The position numbers and the translations under genes were made by a program. From positions 248,001 through 312,000 of the forward strand of contig NZ_PXNN01000013.1 in NCBI RefSeq assembly GCF_003007685.1: a stretch of 64,000 nucleotides of DNA, given 5' to 3'. Each line of letters starts with the position of its first letter. Positions within the stretch are counted from its first letter, which is position 1. This stretch comes from Marinobacter halophilus. Lineage in GTDB: Bacteria > Pseudomonadota > Gammaproteobacteria > Pseudomonadales > Oleiphilaceae. This document shows positions 1 through 8,708 of the stretch, piece by piece. Under the pieces are notes generated by a model that was not told the DNA's origin, did no database searches, and saw only the letters and a list, made by a program, of their open reading frames with translations.

Positions 1-804
1 GTAGCTTTCCATCACCGCATCGCCGCCCTCTGGCAGCCACTGGATGGCCCAGTCCACCGTTTCTTTATTGCCTGAGAAGCTTCCGGTAAAGGGTTCCAGC
101 GGGACCGCTTCGATATCGGCCAGCGCTGTGCGCAAGTAATCCCGAAGGCCATCCTCGTACAACCACTCGTCTTTCTCGCCGGATTTCTCCTGCAAAAAGG
201 TCACCGTCAGGCCCGGGCAGAGTACCGCCTTGGCGCGCAGGTTATGGCGCAAGCGACTGATCGAGAAATTCGGGCTATCAAAGTATTTGGTGTCTGGGGT
301 GAACTTCAGACGAGTGCCTGTGTTGCGCTTACCAACGGTGTCGATCACTTCAAGTTCAGAAGCTTTGTCGCCATTGGCGAACGTCATCCGGTGCACCTGG
401 CCATCGCGCTTGATGGTGATTTCCAGGTGGGTAGACAGGGCGTTAACCACCGAAACCCCCACACCGTGCAGACCACCCGAGAAGTTGTAGTTTCCCTGGG
501 AGAACTTACCGCCCGCGTGCAGCCGGGTCAGAATCAGCTCCACGCCCGACACACCTTCTTCTTTATGCAGGTCTACCGGCATGCCCCGGCCATCATCTTC
601 AACACTCAGGGAGTTGTCGCTGTGCAGAACCACGTCAATTCGGCGGGCATGGCCAGCCAGCGCTTCATCAACGCTGTTGTCGATAACTTCCTGAGCCAGG
701 TGGTTCGGCCGTGAGGTGTCCGTATACATGCCCGGGCGCTTGCGCACAGGGTCCAGACCACTCAGGACTTCAATGGCATCGGCGTTGTAAAGTTGCTCGC
801 TCAT
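1..804 (-). CDS. parE: DNA topoisomerase IV subunit B, N-terminal part (runs off window)
   Basis: This is the ATPase subunit of topoisomerase IV, which unlinks daughter chromosomes. Only the first 268 of roughly 630 residues are present, because the gene continues past base 1. The protein starts MSEQLYNADAIEVL and shows the GHKL ATPase motifs in order: EVIDNSVDEA (Mg/ATP-binding Asn), DDGRGMP, and the glycine-rich ATP lid GGLHGVGVSVVNAL. The transducer domain follows, up to the window edge. The absence of a GyrB-specific context and the KRPGMYTDT start favour ParE over GyrB. It lies 100 nt downstream of the PrcB-like lipoprotein on the same strand, with no clear terminator between them. Confidence 0.93.
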   Translation of the reverse strand, partial: MSEQLYNADAIEVLSGLDPVRKRPGMYTDTSRPNHLAQEVIDNSVDEALAGHARRIDVVLHSDNSLSVEDDGRGMPVDLHKEEGVSGVELILTRLHAGGKFSQGNYNFSGGLHGVGVSVVNALSTHLEITIKRDGQVHRMTFANGDKASELEVIDTVGKRNTGTRLKFTPDTKYFDSPNFSISRLRHNLRAKAVLCPGLTVTFLQEKSGEKDEWLYEDGLRDYLRTALADIEAVPLEPFTGSFSGNKETVDWAIQWLPEGGDAVMESY

Positions 805-904
805 AGGAATGGCAGGGCTCCGCAATTGGTCGTGAAAACTGAGCCATAGCTTAGGGATTCAGGCCGAAAGATCAACGGTTGTTTTGTGGTGACACCAAGT
901 GACG

Positions 905-1402
905 TCAGTTTCCGACGGCTTTCAGGATGGGCTGCTCGGTGAGCCCCGAAATTTCAAGGCGCCGCCAGCCCTCACCCGTCACCGCCAGAACCACGCAGGG
1001 GGTGGTGATCACTTGCGCCACCATCATGCCGGGCGCCGGCTCTGTGACGTTCATGGCGAGCCGGAGGGCCTTATTTTCTCTTGTGGCCGAATCCAGTTTC
1101 ACGCTATAGCCGGCCGTTGGCTTCTGCCCAAGGGTCACGATCACCAACGATTCTTGATCCAGATTAATCTGGCGGATAACGCCGGTAGAGATGTTCTGCC
1201 CACCTACATCCAGCAACGCTTCCAGCTCAGCACTGGTGCGGGCGTGAACCACGCCAGGACCGGTCAGACCGCAATGGGCTGATTGGGTAACCTGTCGTAC
1301 TTGCGGCTGATCGCCTGCCGCGCCGCCGGTGGCACTGCAAGCGGTCAGTAGGAGCACTGCGCTCACAGAAATGGCAAAACCATGAATAAAGCGGTCGATC
1401 AT
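905..1402 (-). CDS. PrcB-family lipoprotein (protease complex subunit)
   Basis: A 165-aa predicted lipoprotein with signal and lipobox LLLTAC (Cys about residue 22). The C-terminal half fits the PrcB_C domain: LGQKPTAGYSVKL, then EPAPGMMVAQVITTPCVVLAV. In Treponema denticola, PrcB is a lipoprotein that binds and stabilises the subtilisin-like protease PrtP (dentilisin). Here the ATG overlaps the stop of a subtilisin-like lipoprotein gene by four bases (ATGA), so the two are translationally coupled, which supports a partnership. The family call rests on motif recognition; the complex is inferred. Nothing resembling PrcA is adjacent. Confidence 0.72.
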   Translation of the reverse strand: MIDRFIHGFAISVSAVLLLTACSATGGAAGDQPQVRQVTQSAHCGLTGPGVVHARTSAELEALLDVGGQNISTGVIRQINLDQESLVIVTLGQKPTAGYSVKLDSATRENKALRLAMNVTEPAPGMMVAQVITTPCVVLAVTGEGWRRLEISGLTEQPILKAVGN

Positions 1403-4026
1403 TGGGTTGTCCTGGTTCGGTGGTCACCCGGGGCGCTCGCGCGTCCCTGCGTGATCAAACGGTAACCCCGGAAGCCCGGCCTGGGCAGGACGTCCGGAGT
1501 GAAGGTTGAAATGGTGGGGCGGGTAAAACTGGTGGTCATACGGATATCAGACAGACTCTGCCCCTCTTCGATGGTGATCACCTCCCGCAATCCGGCAATC
1601 GGGTATTCGGCACAGGCCTCACCAGATTGGCAGATAATACCATCACCGTCGATGTCGGTACCCGCCACCAGGTAATAGCTTCCGGGCCGGACTTCGTTCA
1701 ATCGGCGCGGCTCTTCGCCATCGTCAGCATCGAAGCGGAACTCATAGCGGCCGTTGACGGCTTCAACCGCAACTTGGGCTTCGGCCCAATAGAACCCCTT
1801 TTCGTCGGGCGTGGTGTCGACCAGTATGACGAAATGGACGCCGGCGTTGCGGGCCTGTTCGTCGCTGAGAATCTGGGCGATAACGGGTATTTTTACCATC
1901 CGACCAGTTTGATCTGAATCGTAGGTCACCACGACCTCACCACGGTAGGCCGTGTCAGGCTCAATCATCGATTCATTGAGAGAAATAGTCAGGGAGTAAT
2001 CGGCGCCCCCAGGCACCGGTGAAGAAACACTAATCCAGCCGGGCGTTTCGGTGACCACAACATTTGACACCTCACCCTCGCCGATACGACTGAGAACGAC
2101 CGTTTCGCTGGTCTTCCCCTCATTGCTCAAAGAGACCAACGAGGGCGAGGGCGACAGAATCGAGACGTTAAGGTCAAAATTGGCCTGAAGCGCTTGAGCC
2201 GCATCCAGAATGCCATAGCCTAGCTGGTCGTTTCGGTTTCCCGAATAGTCGGTAAGCTGGCCATCCGCCAGGAGTGCCTGAACATTCTGGTACGTCAGGT
2301 CTTTGCTTTGTTCCTTGATCAGGGCCATAACGGCGGAGACGTGCGGCGCAGCCATAGAGGTGCCCTGCAGACCGGTATAGTTGGCTTCGAAGCCGCTGGT
2401 GCCGGCAACAGCACTGGTACTCCAGACTACATCGGCACGGCCGTCATTGTTGCCATCTCGACTGGCATCGCCACCGGGTGCGGCCAGGTCAATCCAGTTG
2501 CCAAAGTTTGAATAGGAAGCCAGGCGACCGCCGGCATCGACCGCGCTGACCGACAATACATTAGGATAGGCCGCCGGATATGAGGGAGCCGACGTCGCGG
2601 AATTACCAGCGGCACCGACAAAGATGACACCGCGATTGACCCCGAAGGCAATGGCATCTTCCAGGCTCTGAATCCGGGGCAAGCCTCCGAGGCTGAGATT
2701 GACCACGTCTGCTCTTGGTCCAGCTTCCAACGGAGCCTGACCGGTAACCCAACGGATGGCGTCGATCAGATCGTCTGAGGAGCCCGAGCCACCCTCCCCC
2801 AGAACCCTGACCGGGACAATCTCAGAACCAAACGCAACACCGCCAATCCCGACGCCATTGACCACCGCAGCGATGGTGCCGGCGACATGGGTGCCGTGGA
2901 ACACGCTGGCCCCGAAACTATTACCGGGATCCTCTGGATAAGTATCATTGTCCACAAAATCCCTGCCAGCAATGACGTTAGCGTCAAGATCTGGATGCCA
3001 AGAGCTAACGTCGGGAGGACTAAACAATCCGCTATCAAGCACCGCTACCCGGATGCCACTGCCCCCGCCCGGCGCCAGTTGCCACGCTCCGGGGCCGTTA
3101 ATCAGATCATAGTGCCATTGCAGCCGATACAGATCTTCATCCGCAGGCGTCGTGGGCGCGCTCTGCTGCGTGCTGGAGAACAGGTAATTCGGCACAGCAG
3201 ATGTGACGCCTGGAGCCTGACGAAGCTCGCTGATCCAATCAAGCGTCTGAGCAGAATGGCTCGCTGCGTTGCTGGCTCCGCTCATCACCTGCGAGGGCAT
3301 GCGCATTACCCAGTCACTCCCGCCAAGATGACGCTGGGCATTTGCCATGCCAACCGCCAGTGCAGACATCGCCCCGGTGTCACCGACGTCCAGCCTTACA
3401 ATAGCCTCACCCGGCACAAATTCATGGGCAGGCCAGTCCAGGCTCAGGCTGTCCAGCTGGGCGCCTGCCGCTTTCATCAACACATAGCGCGCCGGATTGC
3501 TGCCGATCACCGTCACTTCGACGGTGTATACGGCCTCTGGAGCGCCCTCTGCCAGCGTCAGACTGACGCTCGGGGAGCCCTGAGTCGTCGTTTCCGGCAG
3601 CAGCGCCACACCATGGCCCCTCAGCGCCAGTTCCAGCTGGGCGTTGCCCTGTCGGCTGCCAAAGTTCCTCAAGATCACCGTTTCACCGGGCGCCATCGGT
3701 ACCGTGTAGACATCGGCCGAGTCAGTAGCGTAGATAAAGGGCTCAACCTGCCCCTCAAGAGTGGGATAACTACCACTAGCGCCACTCAAATATCCCGCCA
3801 ACACAAAGCTGGCCGGCAAGACCTGCGGAGCGCTGGCCGGCCTGGCATCGGCAAACCGCAGCTGATCCATGGTGTCCTGATCAATCCGGCTGCCGGCTTC
3901 AATACTGATCACACCGGACAAGGGGCCGGGATCAAAAGCGGGCGACTCGGTACCGGAACCGCCACCACACCCAGACAATATCACCATCCCTGGTATTAAA
4001 AGACGACGCGCTAAGAAGTAAGTCAC
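1399..4026 (-). CDS. Subtilisin-like (S8) serine protease lipoprotein
   Basis: An S8 peptidase of about 875 aa. The N-terminal signal ends in a lipobox (ILSGC), so the protein is probably membrane-anchored facing the periplasm or surface. A pre-peptidase beta domain (about 70-190) and an I9-like propeptide (about 205-285, GEAIVRL to VPNYLF) precede the catalytic domain. The triad is visible: Asp about 331 in VAVLDSG, His about 377 in HGTHVAGT, Ser about 557 in GTSMAAPH. The C-terminal 270 residues are beta-rich, with a DIDGDGIIC segment. I chose the GTG at 4026 because GAAGAG lies eight bases upstream; a GTG at 4035 is also in frame. The next gene overlaps by four bases and encodes a PrcB-like lipoprotein. 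A perfect 20-bp palindrome lies just upstream. Confidence 0.88.
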   Translation of the reverse strand: MTYFLARRLLIPGMVILSGCGGGSGTESPAFDPGPLSGVISIEAGSRIDQDTMDQLRFADARPASAPQVLPASFVLAGYLSGASGSYPTLEGQVEPFIYATDSADVYTVPMAPGETVILRNFGSRQGNAQLELALRGHGVALLPETTTQGSPSVSLTLAEGAPEAVYTVEVTVIGSNPARYVLMKAAGAQLDSLSLDWPAHEFVPGEAIVRLDVGDTGAMSALAVGMANAQRHLGGSDWVMRMPSQVMSGASNAASHSAQTLDWISELRQAPGVTSAVPNYLFSSTQQSAPTTPADEDLYRLQWHYDLINGPGAWQLAPGGGSGIRVAVLDSGLFSPPDVSSWHPDLDANVIAGRDFVDNDTYPEDPGNSFGASVFHGTHVAGTIAAVVNGVGIGGVAFGSEIVPVRVLGEGGSGSSDDLIDAIRWVTGQAPLEAGPRADVVNLSLGGLPRIQSLEDAIAFGVNRGVIFVGAAGNSATSAPSYPAAYPNVLSVSAVDAGGRLASYSNFGNWIDLAAPGGDASRDGNNDGRADVVWSTSAVAGTSGFEANYTGLQGTSMAAPHVSAVMALIKEQSKDLTYQNVQALLADGQLTDYSGNRNDQLGYGILDAAQALQANFDLNVSILSPSPSLVSLSNEGKTSETVVLSRIGEGEVSNVVVTETPGWISVSSPVPGGADYSLTISLNESMIEPDTAYRGEVVVTYDSDQTGRMVKIPVIAQILSDEQARNAGVHFVILVDTTPDEKGFYWAEAQVAVEAVNGRYEFRFDADDGEEPRRLNEVRPGSYYLVAGTDIDGDGIICQSGEACAEYPIAGLREVITIEEGQSLSDIRMTTSFTRPTISTFTPDVLPRPGFRGYRLITQGRASAPGDHRTRTTQ

Positions 4027-4055
4027 TGGCCACACTCTTCTTTATGTGAGTCTGA

Positions 4056-4075
4056 TTTTCGGGTTAACCCGAAAA
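4056..4075. promoter_or_regulatory. Perfect 20-bp palindrome upstream of the protease gene (candidate operator)
   Basis: TTTTCGGGTTAACCCGAAAA is an exact palindrome with no spacer, 29-48 bp upstream of the protease start. It lies downstream of the terminator of the TRAP operon, so it sits in the promoter/leader region of the protease-PrcB pair. The lack of a loop favours a DNA operator for a dimeric regulator over an RNA hairpin. The cognate regulator is unknown. Confidence 0.6.
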
Positions 4076-4134
4076 CGATACGCTCAACCATCCTTGATCG
4101 ACCTATGGCCACAACGGTTTGCGGCGCACGATGC

Positions 4135-4166
4135 AAAAAACCCGCGAAGCCAGGCTTACGCGGGTT
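4135..4166 (-). terminator. Rho-independent terminator of the TRAP operon
   Basis: On the minus strand, AACCCGCG pairs with CGCGGGTT around a 12-nt loop and is followed by a run of T. It begins about 20 nt after the stop of the TRAP permease gene. Confidence 0.85.
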
Positions 4167-4185
4167 CTGTCTCATACTACTGCGC

Positions 4186-6237
4186 TTAGAGCGCGTAGAA
4201 CAACATCGGCACAAACGCTGTCAGCAACAAACTCGGTACCATGACCGCCAGTGGCAGTAGCAAGCGCTTGTAGCGATGCCAGAAGGACCCGGTGCGCTCG
4301 GCCACCAGCACTTCGGTCTCACCAACCACCTGCCGGGTCAGCAGATGGTTCAGTGCCACCGGTGGGCTCAGGTAGCCCAGCTCGAACGCCACCAGGCATA
4401 CAATCCAGAAGTGCAGCGGATCAATACCAATCTGGATCGCCGGCTGGGCAATGGTGGCCGACACCAGAATGACCGCGCCGAAGGGATCCATCACCATGCC
4501 GATCAGCGTCAGCATGACCACGATCACCAGCATGGCAATCCAGGCACTGGTCAGGCTTTCGGGGAAAAACGCGTGAACGATATCAGAACGCTCCAAGATG
4601 CCCCCCAGGCAGATGGAGAAGCCAATCAGGGCGAGCAAAGCACCAATATGCACCGCCGAATCGCTGGCAGCAGCCGTGCTGCGATCGAAGAACAACCGTG
4701 TACGGCTGACCGACGTTTCGCGGCTTTCTTTACCGGAATCCAGCACCACCAGAGCCAGCATCACCAGAGGCAGAATCATCGGCGCGCTGTATTCGTTGAA
4801 TTTGAGGCCGAGTACCACCCAGACCGTCAGGATGACCGCCGCCGCCGTCAAGGCATAGGGAACCAGTGGCGAAAGCTCGCGCACAGCAGCCCGGAAGGCG
4901 CCGGGGGCCGGTTTGGGTTTCCAGTTGCCTTCGGTCTTGCAAACGATCAAGGAGAACAGGCTGGCCGACATAATAAACACCCAGAAGCCCCAGCCATACA
5001 GTTCAGAGGTGGTCACCTCTTTGTTCAGCGCCGCGATAACCACAATCAGCAAACACGGGTTAAGCACCACACCCAGGCTGCCCGACATAGCGGTGGTCGC
5101 CAGTGACAACTGGCGGCCGGCACCGGCCTTGCGTAGCTCGTCATAGATAACGCCACCCACCGCCAGAATGAAGATACCGGAGGCGCCGGTAAACGCTGTC
5201 GGGAAGGCGGTTGCAAAGATGATTACCGAGGCCAGCATGGGAGCTGGCAGGTTGAACGGCTTGAGCAGATTCAGCAGCAACTCCGGTACACGTGTCTGCT
5301 TGAGCATCATACCCACCAGAACGTACAGACCGATGTTGATGAACATAGACGACAAGTTGGCCATCATGCCGAAGTAGATCGCCAGGCCTGAGGAATAGCC
5401 GTCCACAAAGAAGAAGTAGCTCATCGCAATCAGGCCCATTGCGCAATACAACGGGATGACCAGTCCTGATGACAACGACAGTGAGCCCGCCTTCATCCGT
5501 TCCGGTATGTACATAAAGCGAACAGCGTTGATCACCATGAACAAGCCAAACACCCCGGCCCAAGCGTACTGCAGAATGGCCGTGCTGTCTGTTCCGGGCG
5601 AGGTCGATAATCGCCCGAGATAAGCATTCAGCGAGAGCACCATCAGGCCATTCACGGTGAACTGAGCCGCTTGGCTCAAGCGCCATTCAGCCCGGTTACG
5701 GGGCAACCGGAGGGCGATATGATCAGAGTCCAGAGCGGAAATGGCGGCGGCCATGGCAAACATGGCAATGAACAGGAACTTGGTCAGATCAATGTTGTTG
5801 AGCAGGAAACCAGCCAGCCCCTGCTCAATGCCTTTGTAGACCCCGAGCGCCCAAGTGGCGTGTTTCTGATTTTCAGCGAACTGCAGATGGCGCTGCTCAC
5901 ACAAGGCCAGATTGCTCTGCAAGGACTGCTTGATCGCCTCGGGATTGGGTGGCGAGCTGAACAGATCGTCAGGGTCAGGCTTGTAAGCCTTGACGCGCCG
6001 ATCCACCTCACTGTCGACGTCCATGAACATATTGCAGGTGGGCTGTGTCGCATCGGGATTGAGCAAGTAATAATTCGGCCATACCTGCTCCCCGATCCAC
6101 AGCATTCTGGAATGGAGCGAGTTGCCCATACCCATCAGCAAGGTCGTCAGGAGTAACAGCAGGAGGATGGCCCCGTGCAGCCGGTGCACGGGGTAAAGCG
6201 TCCTTACGCCTGAGGCAGTCATTGCACGCCAGTTCAT
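4186..6237 (-). CDS. TRAP transporter permease, fused small (Q) and large (M) subunits
   Basis: A 683-aa inner-membrane protein. The first about 270 residues hold a membrane segment, a soluble stretch with several Cys (CNMFMD, LCEQRH), then about four helices as in DctQ-like subunits. The remainder is a DctM-type ion-coupled permease with repeated hydrophobic helices and signatures such as FATAFPTAFTGASGIFILA and MDPFGAVILVSA. Q-M fusions are known for TRAP systems, including the treponemal TatQ-M. It is the last gene of a three-gene unit with its binding protein (15 nt upstream) and a T-component lipoprotein. The substrate cannot be read from the sequence. A terminator follows. Confidence 0.82.
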   Translation of the reverse strand: MNWRAMTASGVRTLYPVHRLHGAILLLLLLTTLLMGMGNSLHSRMLWIGEQVWPNYYLLNPDATQPTCNMFMDVDSEVDRRVKAYKPDPDDLFSSPPNPEAIKQSLQSNLALCEQRHLQFAENQKHATWALGVYKGIEQGLAGFLLNNIDLTKFLFIAMFAMAAAISALDSDHIALRLPRNRAEWRLSQAAQFTVNGLMVLSLNAYLGRLSTSPGTDSTAILQYAWAGVFGLFMVINAVRFMYIPERMKAGSLSLSSGLVIPLYCAMGLIAMSYFFFVDGYSSGLAIYFGMMANLSSMFINIGLYVLVGMMLKQTRVPELLLNLLKPFNLPAPMLASVIIFATAFPTAFTGASGIFILAVGGVIYDELRKAGAGRQLSLATTAMSGSLGVVLNPCLLIVVIAALNKEVTTSELYGWGFWVFIMSASLFSLIVCKTEGNWKPKPAPGAFRAAVRELSPLVPYALTAAAVILTVWVVLGLKFNEYSAPMILPLVMLALVVLDSGKESRETSVSRTRLFFDRSTAAASDSAVHIGALLALIGFSICLGGILERSDIVHAFFPESLTSAWIAMLVIVVMLTLIGMVMDPFGAVILVSATIAQPAIQIGIDPLHFWIVCLVAFELGYLSPPVALNHLLTRQVVGETEVLVAERTGSFWHRYKRLLLPLAVMVPSLLLTAFVPMLFYAL

Positions 6238-6252
6238 GTTGGTTCTCTCCGA

Positions 6253-7263
6253 TTATTCCCGGTTATCCGCGGTGCACTCAGACGCACCCGGATTGCTGGC
6301 GCAACGGATTTTGCTTAACAGGTTCATCATGCGTGGGTCGTACACGCTGGGCGCCCCGTTAACACCGTCACGCATTTGCAGGCGGTTCTCCCGGAACATT
6401 TCCTGATAACCGGTGACGTCCTGATCGGGAATCCGAATCCACTGCTTTTCGGGGATCGCTTGTTCCTGGCTGTCGATGAGGCTCATGGCTTGCGGATACA
6501 TGTTCCAGGCAACTTCCCGGGATTTCTGGGCCGCATCACTGTCCAGTGCGCCTTCCCGCGCCACGATCTGGATGGTCAGCTGAGCCAGAGGATATTCAAC
6601 AATACCGCCTTTGTCGCCAATGCCTTTATAGAGTTCCAGCGCCTCATAGGCGAAGGCAGGTGCGTAGGCAGTATCCACCGAGCCGTTGTTGAACTTGCCG
6701 GCAAAATTGGTGATATCCGAGGGCACCACCGTCGCTTTTATGTAATTTACCATGTGGATAGCATCACGCTGATAATCCAGCGTCGCCATGCGTTTGCCCG
6801 CCAGCTTACCGGCGGTATTGATCTTGCGATCATTCACGAACAGGTAGCCAGCACCAACCGGCACAATGCCCAACACTTCGTAACCGTCTGATTTCATCAG
6901 GGCGGCGGCCTTTGGCTGTGACAGAGTCGCCAACAGGGTTTCCAGATCATCGTAGGTCGGGAGGGCACCGACGGCACTGATGCTGCCAGTAAAGCGGTTG
7001 AAGGGACGGATTCGAATGTCGGTTGCAGTAACCGCGTCACATTGGCCGGCATTGAAGTCACCCACAGCCACACCTTCATCGGTATAGGGCTTGAGGTCGA
7101 AGTCGACACCGTGGGATCTCATTTCCAGCGCGTAGTCTTTGACCAGATTATACATGTCGCCATTAGCGCCAATAACGTCAAAAACACACATAGTTACGGT
7201 TTGGGCTGACGCCAGCGGGGCAGCGGCCACCAGCGTTAATGCAGCAAGGGATTTGCGGATCAT
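6253..7263 (-). CDS. TRAP-associated periplasmic solute-binding protein
   Basis: A 336-aa exported protein with a clear signal peptide (MIRKSLAALTLVAAAPLASA, cleavage after ASA). The mature part reads as a two-lobed binding protein (FDVIGANGDMYNLVKDY near the start, FNAGQCDAVTATDIR about residue 80). It is not a classical DctP by eye and looks like the putative solute-binding family often found beside fused TRAP permeases. The start at 7263 is chosen because GGAGGT precedes that ATG, and 31 upstream in-frame codons lack signal-peptide character. It sits between the T-component lipoprotein and the permease, which implies delivery of ligand to that permease. Ligand unknown. Confidence 0.75.
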   Translation of the reverse strand: MIRKSLAALTLVAAAPLASAQTVTMCVFDVIGANGDMYNLVKDYALEMRSHGVDFDLKPYTDEGVAVGDFNAGQCDAVTATDIRIRPFNRFTGSISAVGALPTYDDLETLLATLSQPKAAALMKSDGYEVLGIVPVGAGYLFVNDRKINTAGKLAGKRMATLDYQRDAIHMVNYIKATVVPSDITNFAGKFNNGSVDTAYAPAFAYEALELYKGIGDKGGIVEYPLAQLTIQIVAREGALDSDAAQKSREVAWNMYPQAMSLIDSQEQAIPEKQWIRIPDQDVTGYQEMFRENRLQMRDGVNGAPSVYDPRMMNLLSKIRCASNPGASECTADNRE

Positions 7264-7324
7264 CACGACCTCCGGGTCATTATTGTGTTTGTGGGAAAGC
7301 GGAGTTGGATGTTGGTGGCCACTC

Positions 7325-8389
7325 TCAGAGCAGGCCGTCCAGATCCATGACTTCAATATTGTTATTGGACCGTTCCGGGCTCATCTTCCCGAAGAAGTTG
7401 CTGGGCGTACGGTGGCCGTAGCTGGCAGTCCAGTGTTTGTCAGAAGAGAACTGCACCATCGTTCTGGCAACTTCGTCCACCAGCCGGTAGTCGGCCCAGA
7501 CCTCGATTCGGTCTTCTGCATCGGCAAAACCGGCAATAGCGTCAGCCAGCACGTCATCACGACCAAAGGTTTCTGCCGCAACAACTTGCAACGCATGGGA
7601 TGCCCGGAACCCGATTTTTACACCTAGCTCTGCACTGTTCTCAAGCACCTGCCAGGGATCCGGCGACATCTCTGGGCGGGTATCTGGAAGCAGCAGCCAG
7701 ACCAGGGCACGAATGGCGTTAGGCAAACCGCCCCATTTTTCATTATCGACACACTGAGCCGCCTGTTCGGTACGTGGCGCAATGTTCCGGGGCACGCCCG
7801 CCAAAGCACCGGAACTGGCGTCATTGACGATGGACTGCATACCGGTCAGCAGGCCCATCAGGAACGTCAGTTCATCCTGGTCGGTAAACAGAAAGGGGCA
7901 TTCCAGAGTTTCGGCAGCCGGATCAAAGTCATAGGCTGCCAGGGCGCGCTGATACGCCAGGTAACGACGCTCTGCCGTTATGGCATGCAGGCGCTTGGCG
8001 GTTTCACGGGCATCTTTGGCCAACGGTATGTTGTCGTTGTATTGCGCCCGCAGATAATCGAGCTCGGCTTCCCAGGCTCGGTATTCCATGCAGTTGGCGG
8101 CCAACAGCATCAGCAGTGACCCGGTATTGTCGGGGGCTGAGGTCACGCGAGAGAAAGAGTAAATCAGCGGGTCCGTGCCTTCACCGAGCGCACAGGCCAT
8201 GTCTGTGTCCGACATTTGCAGGACGTAAGGTGTTGCCTCGGATTCTGCATAGTTTGAAAGCACCATGCCGGTGGTGCTGTAAATCGGATTGGCCGAACAG
8301 CCTGCCAACACCAGAGCAAGTCCTGCCAGAGAGAGTGGTTTGAGCAGAGCCGCGCACCGGCCCGATAGGGAGACCTTTGGGTAGATCAT
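7325..8389 (-). CDS. TRAP T-component (TatT-like) lipoprotein
   Basis: A 354-aa lipoprotein: signal ending LVLAGC, then a mostly alpha-helical protein (repeated Ala/Leu/Arg-rich helices such as RETAKRLHAITAERRYLAYQRALAAYDF) consistent with TPR-like repeats. In Treponema pallidum, TatT is a TPR lipoprotein that works with the binding protein TatP and the fused permease TatQ-M. The same three-part gene order (lipoprotein, binding protein, fused permease) is seen here. The start at 8389 gives the compact signal MIYPKVSL; 19 upstream codons are in frame but unlikely. The family assignment rests on context plus helical character, so it is moderately sure. Confidence 0.68.
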   Translation of the reverse strand: MIYPKVSLSGRCAALLKPLSLAGLALVLAGCSANPIYSTTGMVLSNYAESEATPYVLQMSDTDMACALGEGTDPLIYSFSRVTSAPDNTGSLLMLLAANCMEYRAWEAELDYLRAQYNDNIPLAKDARETAKRLHAITAERRYLAYQRALAAYDFDPAAETLECPFLFTDQDELTFLMGLLTGMQSIVNDASSGALAGVPRNIAPRTEQAAQCVDNEKWGGLPNAIRALVWLLLPDTRPEMSPDPWQVLENSAELGVKIGFRASHALQVVAAETFGRDDVLADAIAGFADAEDRIEVWADYRLVDEVARTMVQFSSDKHWTASYGHRTPSNFFGKMSPERSNNNIEVMDLDGLL

Positions 8390-8708
8390 AATGTGCCCTG
8401 TGTTGCTTTGTTTTTGTATGTAAGGAATGACGAGTGTTCCTATCACCCTTGGTTTCGCCAGACCGTGAACCAGCCCCTATGAAGCCACCAAATAGCTTCA
8501 ACCCCGGCAACTGGCCTCCAAGGCGTGAAGAATGCGTTGAATCTTGTCAGACAAAAATGGCTCGAATGCCGAAACTGGCATGCCGATCAGGCCAATGGCC
8601 CGGGAAGAAAAGTGTTTTCTAAATTTTTTTGATTTAAAACAATGAGTTCTGAAATGACCTTATATCAGAACAACTGTGCCATTTTAATATTAATAAAAGT
8701 TAGTGAGA
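8390..8708. other. Non-coding gap between the TRAP operon and atuR
   Basis: 319 bp with no convincing gene; a 62-codon frame on the plus strand has no recognisable features. The first 100 bp should hold the minus-strand promoter of the TRAP operon. The AT-rich last 90 bp contain a 7-bp inverted repeat GTTCTGA/TCAGAAC (8646-8652 and 8665-8671) that could be a weak terminator for atuR. Confidence 0.5.

Noticed and set aside
2887..3999. 370-codon plus-strand frame opposite the subtilisin gene
   Set aside because: Its composition (rich in Arg, His, Gln) is typical of an antisense shadow; the protease on the other strand has complete motifs.
8434..8622. 62-codon plus-strand frame in the gap before atuR
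   Set aside because: No ribosome site and no domain; it overlaps the expected promoter of the TRAP operon.
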